This document shows, in pieces, positions 16,602 to 23,752 of a DNA stretch of 64,000 bases. Both the position numbers and the translations under genes were made by a program. Within the stretch, counting starts at the first letter, position 1. Each line of letters starts with the position of its first letter. Below the pieces are notes generated by a model. It did not search any database and had not been told where the DNA came from. It saw nothing but the letters and a program-made list of their open reading frames with translations. The DNA comes from an uncultured Nitrospirota bacterium (GTDB taxonomy: Bacteria; CG2-30-53-67), in the NCBI GenBank assembly GCA_947259355.1, contig CAMYMF010000002.1, positions 1 through 64,000 of the forward strand, written 5' to 3'.

Positions 16602-17588
16602 ATGGGCCGACGGTACCCATTATTGTCGTACCTGATTCTGCTGGTCGCATTCTTCTTCCCGAATCGTCTCCTGTTCGCAGACAACCTGTCTTGCCTCATC
16701 TGCCATGAGTCGCTCAAGGGAACTTACGTGACGGCCAAAGGTGTGGAAAGCCGCCTCCATGTCAACGGTGAGAAGTTTGCGGCCTCTGTCCACGGGGACC
16801 TGGAATGCACCAACTGCCATCTGGGCTACGAGGACAATCCGCACAGCTCCGTCGAGGAAAACGTAGACCCAGAACTCCTGGGCATTGCCAAGGCCATCGC
16901 GAAGAAAAGTCCCGTCGATCCGGTGGCTCAGGCGGCCTGTGCGCAGTGTCACCCGGACGTCTATGAGGACGTGAAACAGAGCGTCCACGGCGCGAACATC
17001 TTTGACAAGAAGGAGGTCGACGGGGCCCTCTGCCTGGACTGCCACGGTTCGCCCCACGAGATCATGCACGTTGCCGGCGCCGGACACGATGCGTCGGCAT
17101 CGCCAGTGGCCTATGGCCGTGTCGTGGAGACCTGCGGGCAATGCCATGAGAAGAAGAGTGTCTCGTTGAAGTACGGGTTCAGCACCAAGATCATTGAACG
17201 CTACAATGAGAGTTTTCATGGCAAGAAGTACCATCTTGGCGGGAGCAACCTGCCGGTGTGCACCACGTGTCACGGTGCGCACAACATACGTGCCCAGAAC
17301 GACCCCGAGGCCATGGTCTATGGGGTGAACAAGATCGAGCTTTGCGGTCAGTGCCACGCAGGTGCCAATGCCAAGTTTGTGGCCGCCATTACCCATAAGC
17401 CGATCGGCAAAGACAACCCGATCCCGTACTACGCGGAAAAGGGACTGATTTTGCTGACCTTCCTCGTGATTTCGGGTTGTGCCATTCACATCGTTCTGGA
17501 CATCTTCGCGCTGGTTCGTCAGACCGCACAGGTGAGAAAAAGGAGGAGAAATGAAGTCGCACGCAATGAGTCTTCCGTCGCAGGTTGA
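16602..17588 (+). CDS. Seven-heme membrane-anchored cytochrome c (CbcA-like)
   Basis: 328 residues. A signal peptide (LLSYLILLVAFFFPNRLLFA) exports the protein. Seven CxxCH heme sites follow: CLICH, CTNCH, CAQCH, CLDCH, CGQCH, CTTCH, CGQCH. Distal histidines recur in SVHGD, SVHGAN and SFHGKKYHLGG. A C-terminal helix (LILLTFLVISGCAIHIVLDIF) anchors it in the inner membrane with heme domains outside. The next gene, a b-type cytochrome, starts 38 bases before this one ends, so the two subunits are coupled. This c/b pair matches the layout of CbcA/CbcB of Geobacter sulfurreducens, which moves electrons from menaquinol to periplasmic cytochromes. Function here is inferred from that likeness. ATG chosen for its GGAAAGGGGG site and signal peptide. 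Confidence 0.88.
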   Translation: MGRRYPLLSYLILLVAFFFPNRLLFADNLSCLICHESLKGTYVTAKGVESRLHVNGEKFAASVHGDLECTNCHLGYEDNPHSSVEENVDPELLGIAKAIAKKSPVDPVAQAACAQCHPDVYEDVKQSVHGANIFDKKEVDGALCLDCHGSPHEIMHVAGAGHDASASPVAYGRVVETCGQCHEKKSVSLKYGFSTKIIERYNESFHGKKYHLGGSNLPVCTTCHGAHNIRAQNDPEAMVYGVNKIELCGQCHAGANAKFVAAITHKPIGKDNPIPYYAEKGLILLTFLVISGCAIHIVLDIFALVRQTAQVRKRRRNEVARNESSVAG

Positions 17589-18318
17589 TGCCCTACCGAG
17601 GGAAGTGCAACGCTTTGACATGCATTTTCGGATTCAGCATATCATCATGCTGACCACTTTTCTGCTCTTGTTCTTTACGGGGTGGGCGCTCAAGTTCTCA
17701 GAGGTGGAAACCTCCCAGGCGTGGATCCGCTTCTGGGGCGGTCCCAAGACGGCCGGTATCATCCACCGGGTGGCAGGGATTGTGATGCTGCTCGATGGGG
17801 TCTACCATGTTGCCTACCTGGTGTACCGTTTTGCCAAGGGGAAGCTCCGATTCGATCTGGTGCCGGTCTGGAAGGACGTGGTCGATTTCTACCAGAACGT
17901 CCTCTACTTTCTGGGGGCCTCCGAGGAAAAGCCCAAGTTTCGCAAGTTCAACTATCTGCAGAAGTTCGACTATTGGGCGGTCTTCTGGGGTGTCTTTGTC
18001 ATCGGAACGTCTGGTCTGGCGCTGGCCTTCCCGACCAAGGCCGCGCTGCTATTTCCCGCTTGGACGACGAACTGGATCTGGGAATTGATCTATATCATGC
18101 ACAGTGATGAGGCGCTGCTGGCCATCGTCTTCATCCTCTTCTGGCATTTCTATAACGAGCATCTCCGGCCGGAAGTTTTTCCGATGAGCTGGGTCTGGAT
18201 CACGGGAAAAATGTCGGTATCCGATCTCCGAGAGCACCATCCAGCGGAGTTCGAACGCCTCTTCCCGGAAGCTGCTGAGAAGGGAGCCGCCGGGGATGAG
18301 TCTGCCGGTTCCATGTGA
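17551..18318 (+). CDS. b-type cytochrome quinol oxidoreductase subunit (CbcB-like)
   Basis: 255 residues of the cytochrome b561/HydC/FdhI-like fold. Four main spans are seen: IIMLTTFLLLFFTGWALKFS, an IIHRVAGIVMLLDGVYHVAY helix with heme-ligand histidines, YWAVFWGVFVIGTSGLALAF, and ALLAIVFILFWHFYNEHLRP with another histidine pair. N-terminal RFDMHFRIQH also carries candidate heme ligands. The cytoplasmic tail ends DLREHHPAEFERLFPE, a segment repeated almost unchanged at the end of the fused protein at 20044. It probably oxidises menaquinol and passes electrons to the seven-heme partner encoded just upstream (38-base overlap). Confidence 0.87.
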   Translation: MKSHAMSLPSQVDALPREVQRFDMHFRIQHIIMLTTFLLLFFTGWALKFSEVETSQAWIRFWGGPKTAGIIHRVAGIVMLLDGVYHVAYLVYRFAKGKLRFDLVPVWKDVVDFYQNVLYFLGASEEKPKFRKFNYLQKFDYWAVFWGVFVIGTSGLALAFPTKAALLFPAWTTNWIWELIYIMHSDEALLAIVFILFWHFYNEHLRPEVFPMSWVWITGKMSVSDLREHHPAEFERLFPEAAEKGAAGDESAGSM

Positions 18319-18326
18319 GGTGCGCC

Positions 18327-18689
18327 ATGAGACTGAAGAACCTGCTGTCACTGCTTGTCGTGGGAATCCTGGCCGCCTGGGCCTGGCAGCATTCGGCCTA
18401 CTCCATTTGGAGTTTGCTCCCCCACGCTGCGGCACTCCAGGAAAAGCCCCGAGCCGCTGCCCAGGAGGTCCGTGCCAACTCGGTCAAGGATCTGCCCTGT
18501 TTCAAATGCCATATCTATGAACGCTACATCCAGGAGCCGTCGGAGGGGGTCTTTTCCCATGCCCTGCACGTGCGCTTTGACTACCACTGCAACCAGTGCC
18601 ACAGTTTCCATGGGCATCGTCAGATGGTAATCAGTACCACGCTGTGCACCCGTTGCCACGAGGCCGTTCCGGAAATAAAAAGCCGCTGA
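18327..18689 (+). CDS. Small triheme periplasmic cytochrome c
   Basis: 120 residues. N-terminal hydrophobic helix (NLLSLLVVGILAAWAW) serves as signal or anchor. Three CxxCH sites: CFKCH, CNQCH and CTRCH, with extra histidines in FSHALHVRFDYH and SFHGH, resembling class III (c7-type) cytochromes. The ATG at 18327 has GAGGTG upstream and follows the b-type subunit by 8 bases. A small soluble or tethered triheme protein is a reasonable periplasmic acceptor for the upstream c/b complex (inference). Confidence 0.82.
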   Translation: MRLKNLLSLLVVGILAAWAWQHSAYSIWSLLPHAAALQEKPRAAAQEVRANSVKDLPCFKCHIYERYIQEPSEGVFSHALHVRFDYHCNQCHSFHGHRQMVISTTLCTRCHEAVPEIKSR

Positions 18690-18707
18690 TGCAGAGGGAG
18701 GCCACGA

Positions 18708-20195
18708 ATGAATCCCAGAATCCTGGTGATCGACGATGAACAGCCGATGCGCGAGATGCTGCAGCGGCTTCTAGAGGACTCTCAGTATGAGGTTTCGTCG
18801 GCCCGTAACGGCGAGGAGGGGCTTGCGCTCTTTGATCAGGAGCCTTTCCATCTGGTGATCACCGATCTGAGCATGCCCGGTATGGATGGCATCGAGGTGT
18901 TGCGAACGCTGAAGGAGAGGGGCCCCCATGTGCCGGTCATTCTCGTGACGGCCTTCGCCACCATCGACACAGCCGTGGAAGCCATCAAGGCCGGTGCCTA
19001 CGATTACATCACCAAACCCTTCGAGCCAGACACCATCGAAATCACCATCAAGAATGCCTTGGCCCACAAACAGCTGGTCGATGAGAACCGTCAGCTGAAA
19101 CAACGACTCGACGATGTAGAAAAGAAATCCCATATCATCGGCGTTTCTCCCAAGATGGAAGAAGTGTTCCATCTGGTAGAGAAGGTGGCGCCCACGGATG
19201 CGACGGTGCTCATTGAGGGGGAAAGCGGAACCGGCAAGGAGCTCATTGCCCGCCGGCTGCACCAGCAAAGCACTCGAGCGGACGAGGCATTCATATCGAT
19301 CAATTGCGGCGCCCTTCCCGAGACGCTACTGGAAAGCGAGCTCTTCGGGTATGAGAAGGGTGCCTTCACGGGTGCAACAACCGCTAAGGAGGGGATCTTC
19401 AAAGCCGCCCATGGGGGGACGCTCTTTCTCGATGAGATCGGTGAGATGCCATTGGCCCTGCAAGTGAAGCTTCTGCGGGTGCTGCAGGACAAACACGTAC
19501 TCACCATCGGGGGACGCAAGAGCTTCCCGGTGAATGTGCGTATCCTCTCAGCCACGAATAAGAATCTGAAGGAAGAGGTGGCTGCAGGGCGGTTTCGCGA
19601 AGATCTCTATTATCGAATCAATGTGTTTACAATCCATCTGCCTCCCTTGCGGGACCGGGTCGAGGACATTCCCCATCTGCTCAACCATTTCATCAAGAAA
19701 TACAACAAGGAGTTCGACAAGAGTGTCGCAACCATTTCGCCGGAACTGATGCGATTCTTCAAGGACTACCACTGGCCCGGCAACATTCGCGAGTTGGAGA
19801 ACTATGTGGAACGGGCCATTCTTATGACGGAGGGAACGCACATGCAGCTCTCGGCTTTGCCGGATGATATTCAGCAGGTCTCCCCCGTTGGAGCCGGCAA
19901 GAGACGCGAGGCGTTTCTGACCTCAGCGGTGTTGTCTCGAGAGCCGCGCGAGAGGCTCGAATTCCCCGACCGAACTTCTACGAAAAGCTCAAGAAATACG
20001 GCATCACGCCGAGGCGGAAAGAAACCCATCACAGTGGAAGGTGATGTTTCTTCGACTGGCAGCGGTCTCTTGTTTGGCAGCAGTCCTACTGGGGCCATCC
20101 GCGGCCGCGGTGCAGGCCGCGGCAGAAAGCACGCCGCCCGTGGCCTGTCTGGGTTGCCACAGTGCCCTGCGGGGAAGGAACTACCTTCACCGTGA
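18708..20195 (+). CDS. NtrC-family sigma-54 response regulator, frameshifted C-terminus
   Basis: As read, 495 residues. Receiver domain residues 1-120 with phosphoacceptor Asp53 (ITDLSMPGMDG). The sigma-54 activation domain has Walker A GESGTGKE, the sigma-54 contact loop GAFTGA at about 218, and WPGNIRELENYVERAIL. The last 80 residues as read look unlike protein. In the +2 frame the same DNA encodes SRAAREARIPRPNFYEKL, a textbook Fis-type DNA-binding helix-turn-helix. That frame ends in a TGA at 20042-20044 that overlaps the ATG of the next gene. The intact protein therefore probably ended at 20044, and an indel lies near 19925-19945. The natural partner is the kinase at 21626, and the likely targets are the two sigma-54 promoters. 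It resembles BccR of Geobacter in context. Confidence 0.85.
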   Translation: MNPRILVIDDEQPMREMLQRLLEDSQYEVSSARNGEEGLALFDQEPFHLVITDLSMPGMDGIEVLRTLKERGPHVPVILVTAFATIDTAVEAIKAGAYDYITKPFEPDTIEITIKNALAHKQLVDENRQLKQRLDDVEKKSHIIGVSPKMEEVFHLVEKVAPTDATVLIEGESGTGKELIARRLHQQSTRADEAFISINCGALPETLLESELFGYEKGAFTGATTAKEGIFKAAHGGTLFLDEIGEMPLALQVKLLRVLQDKHVLTIGGRKSFPVNVRILSATNKNLKEEVAAGRFREDLYYRINVFTIHLPPLRDRVEDIPHLLNHFIKKYNKEFDKSVATISPELMRFFKDYHWPGNIRELENYVERAILMTEGTHMQLSALPDDIQQVSPVGAGKRREAFLTSAVLSREPRERLEFPDRTSTKSSRNTASRRGGKKPITVEGDVSSTGSGLLFGSSPTGAIRGRGAGRGRKHAARGLSGLPQCPAGKELPSP

Positions 20196-21714
20196 GCGCT
20201 ACGTCCGTTCACCCCACGGCGACCTTCCTTGTCTCGCCTGCCACAGCCCCGCTCGAATTGCGGGCATTGATGCCGTTCACCGCGACAGTGTGCCTGAGCA
20301 CCGTTTGCCCGAGGCGGCGCCCCCTCAAAATCTCAGCAATAAGAGCGCTTTTTCGGAGGCCCTGGTGGCCTGTGGCCGGTGCCATGCCGAGGCCTATGCC
20401 CGGGTTGCGGAGAGTGTCCATGGGCGCGCGGTTCTCCAGCAGGGGATTGGAGCGGCCGCCTTCTGTACGGACTGCCACACCCCCATTCATGGCCTCACCC
20501 CACGATCGGAGTCCTCCTCTTCGGTGGCACGGGCACAACTACTGGGAACGTGCAGCCGGTGCCACGCCGACCAAACGATCGCCTCCCGTTACAACCTAAA
20601 CATTTATGTGGTCCAGTCTTACAAGGCCCATTTTCACGGCAAAAAGTATGCGTTGGGCGGGCAGGAAACCCCGACATGCACCTTCTGCCACGGACACCAC
20701 GACATACGATCCGTCACGGACCCGCAGGCCCCCGTGGCCGGGGAACACAAAGTGGCGCTTTGTGCCCGCTGCCACCCCGGTGCCGATGCGGCTTTTGCCT
20801 CAGCTTTCACGCACACGCCATTGAGCGCCGAGGGGAATCGGGCGGCGTTCTTGGTGCGCCGGGTGCTCATCGTTCTCCTGGTTATCATCGTTTGCCTGCT
20901 GACGGTGCACATTCTGCTCGATCTTTATGCGGAAATGCGCGCACGATATCGCCCCCGGGCATCCACGACACGGCCGCCCGATATACCGTGGTCCCTTATC
21001 CAAAGCCTTCCCAGGCGCATCGAGCGGATGGATTTACACCTGCGCATCCAGCACGGGCTGATGATCGTGGCCGTGGTTTATCTGGCGGCATCCGGCATTG
21101 CCCTGAAGTTTCCCGAACTGCGGTTCTCCCAGGCCTGGATCAACCTGTGGGGAGGTGTGGAGAATGCGGGACATCTTCACCGTTTTGCGGCTCTCATCCT
21201 GATGATCGATGCGCTCTATCATCTGGGTTATCTGCTGGTATCTGGGCTACGTGGGCGAATGCATTTTTCCATGCTGCCTCGGAGCAGGGATGCCCAGCAA
21301 CTCCTCCAGAACATTCGCTACCTTTGTGGTCGCACAGATGTTCGGCCCTATTTCGGCAAATTCAATTATGTTCAGAAGCTCGATTACTGGCTGGTGGCTG
21401 TGGTGATTCTGGTCATGATCGCAACGGGCCTGATCTATTGGTTCCCCACAGTGGCGATCCGATTCCTGCCTGAGGCCGTGTTCCCGTGGATTTGGAGTGT
21501 CGTCTATGTGACACACAGCACGGAAGCCTTCCTGGTGCTGTTTGTCTCATTTGCGTGGCATTTCTACAACGTCCATTTAAAGAGTCGGGTGTTCCCTATG
21601 AGTTGGGTCTGGATCACTGGTTGGATCACCCTCGAGGATCTCCGGGAGGACTACCCTGCAGAGTTTGAGCGGCTCGTTGATCAGGAGCGCCGGAAGGCGT
21701 ATAGGGAAAGTTGA
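20044..21714 (+). CDS. Fused seven-heme cytochrome c / cytochrome b protein
   Basis: 556 residues. Signal peptide (LAAVSCLAAVLLGPSAAAV), then seven CxxCH sites: CLGCH, CLACH, CGRCH, CTDCH, CSRCH, CTFCH, CARCH. A transmembrane helix (LIVLLVIIVCLLTVHILLDL) leads straight into a b561-type domain: RMDLHLRIQHGLMIVAVVYL, HLHRFAALILMIDALYHLGY, LVAVVILVMIATGLIYWFPT and LVLFVSFAWHFYNVHLKSRV, ending DLREDYPAEFERLVDQ. It is a one-chain paralogue of the split pair at 16602/17551, with the same number of hemes and domain order. The one-chain layout recalls CbcL of Geobacter. The ATG at 20044 overlaps the restored stop of the regulator gene. The last 89 bases overlap the convergent kinase gene. Confidence 0.88.
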   Translation: MFLRLAAVSCLAAVLLGPSAAAVQAAAESTPPVACLGCHSALRGRNYLHRERYVRSPHGDLPCLACHSPARIAGIDAVHRDSVPEHRLPEAAPPQNLSNKSAFSEALVACGRCHAEAYARVAESVHGRAVLQQGIGAAAFCTDCHTPIHGLTPRSESSSSVARAQLLGTCSRCHADQTIASRYNLNIYVVQSYKAHFHGKKYALGGQETPTCTFCHGHHDIRSVTDPQAPVAGEHKVALCARCHPGADAAFASAFTHTPLSAEGNRAAFLVRRVLIVLLVIIVCLLTVHILLDLYAEMRARYRPRASTTRPPDIPWSLIQSLPRRIERMDLHLRIQHGLMIVAVVYLAASGIALKFPELRFSQAWINLWGGVENAGHLHRFAALILMIDALYHLGYLLVSGLRGRMHFSMLPRSRDAQQLLQNIRYLCGRTDVRPYFGKFNYVQKLDYWLVAVVILVMIATGLIYWFPTVAIRFLPEAVFPWIWSVVYVTHSTEAFLVLFVSFAWHFYNVHLKSRVFPMSWVWITGWITLEDLREDYPAEFERLVDQERRKAYRES

Positions 21715-23473
21715 TGGTGAATGTGGTCCCTTCACCGAGGGTGCTCGAAACCCGGATCTGGCCCCGGTGGTCGGAGACGATTCGCTGTGTGATACTCAGC
21801 CCCAGTCCCGTGCCTTTTTCCTCGGACTTGGTGGTGAAGAAGGGATCGAAAATCCTCGGAAGCAGCTCCGGCGGGATTCCGGTTCCTGTGTCGGCAATCT
21901 CCACGACCAGCATTTCCCCGTCGTCGGAACTCCTTGTTGAGACGGTGAGGCTCCCGCCGGAAGGCATGGCCTGGAACGAGTTGTTGAACAGGTTCACGAA
22001 GACCTGCTGCAGGCGGGAAGGGTTTCCAGTGATTTGCCGCACATTGGGACTGAGCCTTTTCACGACCCGGTAATTTCGCTCTTTTTTGAACTGATGCTCC
22101 ACCATGGCCAGGGAGTCTTCGATGACTCGATTGATGTCGAGCGTCTCGTGCTCCTGGACGGCGGGGCGTGAGTACATCAGCAGATTTCTGCTCAGGCGTT
22201 CGATGCGCCGGGCAGCCTCTGAAATCCTCTGAAGTTGTTCCCGCTCCTCACCCTGGGGTTCTCGGCGGAGCAGCATTCGTGTATATCCGACAATGATGGA
22301 GAGCGGATTTCCGACTTCGTGGGCGATGCCCGCAGCCATGCCGCCCAGGGACGCGAGCTTCTCTTGATGGATCAGTTGCTCGATCGTGAGGTCCAGCTCC
22401 TCCCTCTGTTTTTGAAGGGCCGCGACCATATTGTTCAGGGAGTCGGCCAGATCGGACAGTTCGTCCTCCGAGTCAATATGGATTCGCTGCGTCAGATCAC
22501 CGCGGACAACGCTGTCCGTCAACAGCGCCATCTCTTTGAGGGGCCGGCTCATGGCATTCACAATGAAAAAATTGATGAGTGTGAGAATAACCAGTATGAC
22601 CACGGAAATGGCAATGTAGTTGTTGATGACCTTGCGTTTTGTCTCGGCCAGATCGTTGGTGGACATGATCAAACCGAAGATGGCTTTGGGGGTCTGGCCT
22701 AAACGCAGGGGCGCATAGACGGCCTTGTACTCCTTGTCTGACAGGTACACCTTAGCAAGTACGTGTTCGCCGTGGACGAGCGTCTGCTGCAGCAGCTGGG
22801 GGGTGATCTTGGCTTCGACCTTTTCATGCCACTGGGGGTCGTGAAAAGTGGAGGCAACGACCCGGTCGTTCTGCAAGATGAAAAGGTCGTTCTTGACGAG
22901 TGCCTTGATCTCGTTGAGGTAGTCGTGATCGAGGCTGAAGCCGACCATAACGAAATCGGTCCTGCCATCCACCTCGTAGGGGGCCACTGCGTCGAAATCG
23001 AAGCGGGGTGTATTGTCGGTTGTCTTGAAGATGAGGTCGCTGTAAGACTCGCCGCGCAGGCCCCTCTTTACCAGCTCCCGCTGATCGCGATTGCCGCCGC
23101 TGAGGAATCGCTGCGGCTCGATATAGATTTTCACGCCCTCCTTGACCAGCAGATCCATATGGGAGATGTCCATGGACCGCTCCAGCACCGATTCGGCCTG
23201 CTTAGCGGATCTGCTGCGGAAGAAGGCCAGTAGGCTCCCGTATTGGACGGACTGCTTCTCCTTTTCACGGATCAACGCTTCGGCGGTCTCCCGGTAGGCC
23301 AGAACATCCCTGTCGGTCCGGGCCTCGATATTCTTGGACAATATCTGGAAAACAAGCAGGACCACCATCAGGATGGCCAGAAAGGAGAAAACGATGAAGG
23401 GAAAGAGGATCTTGCTCTGGATCGAGCGCCGTTCTATAAAGAAGTCGCGGCAGAAAGTGGAAACGCGTCCCAT
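21626..23473 (-). CDS. Membrane sensor histidine kinase (NtrB-like output)
   Basis: 615 residues. First helix about residues 21-43 (ILFPFIVFSFLAILMVVLLV), a periplasmic sensor region of about 240 residues, a second helix (IAISVVILVILTLINFFIVN), a HAMP linker (RPLKEMALLTDSVVRGDLTQ), then HisKA with phospho-His385 (AAGIAHEVGNPLSI) and a HATPase with DTGTGIP and EKGTGLGLSI. No receiver is attached. It is convergent with the cytochrome operon, and its final 30 residues are encoded opposite the end of the fused cytochrome gene. It is the nearest kinase to the NtrC-type regulator at 18708 and probably its partner. The signal sensed is unknown. Confidence 0.88.
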   Translation of the reverse strand: MGRVSTFCRDFFIERRSIQSKILFPFIVFSFLAILMVVLLVFQILSKNIEARTDRDVLAYRETAEALIREKEKQSVQYGSLLAFFRSRSAKQAESVLERSMDISHMDLLVKEGVKIYIEPQRFLSGGNRDQRELVKRGLRGESYSDLIFKTTDNTPRFDFDAVAPYEVDGRTDFVMVGFSLDHDYLNEIKALVKNDLFILQNDRVVASTFHDPQWHEKVEAKITPQLLQQTLVHGEHVLAKVYLSDKEYKAVYAPLRLGQTPKAIFGLIMSTNDLAETKRKVINNYIAISVVILVILTLINFFIVNAMSRPLKEMALLTDSVVRGDLTQRIHIDSEDELSDLADSLNNMVAALQKQREELDLTIEQLIHQEKLASLGGMAAGIAHEVGNPLSIIVGYTRMLLRREPQGEEREQLQRISEAARRIERLSRNLLMYSRPAVQEHETLDINRVIEDSLAMVEHQFKKERNYRVVKRLSPNVRQITGNPSRLQQVFVNLFNNSFQAMPSGGSLTVSTRSSDDGEMLVVEIADTGTGIPPELLPRIFDPFFTTKSEEKGTGLGLSITQRIVSDHRGQIRVSSTLGEGTTFTINFPYTPSGAPDQRAAQTLQGSPPGDPRG

Positions 23474-23648
23474 AAACCATCAGCGCTGAGATAAGGCAGA
23501 GCACCCATCGGGTATGCTGCGTGACAGGAATGTCCCCCCCGCGACCGGCTATCGGTCAAAAAATAGACGAATTACAGAGTGTTGTCAAGAACAACGATGG
23601 GGCCCGGCGCCGGCGCCGTGGGGCACCCGCCGACGGGGCGATAAATTA

Positions 23649-23677
23649 TTGGCAAGGACCGGAAGCTGTTATATAAT
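23649..23677 (+). promoter_or_regulatory. Sigma-70 promoter for the first DUF4388 gene
   Basis: TTGGCA at 23649-23654, 17-base spacer, perfect TATAAT at 23672-23677. The start point would be near 23684, about 70 bases before the ATG at 23753. Confidence 0.7.
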
Positions 23678-23752
23678 AAATCCATCGAATAAAAACCAAT
23701 GCTTTGAACCAATTTCTTCACCATTTTTCTGCACGCTTCAGTGAGGGTCCAC

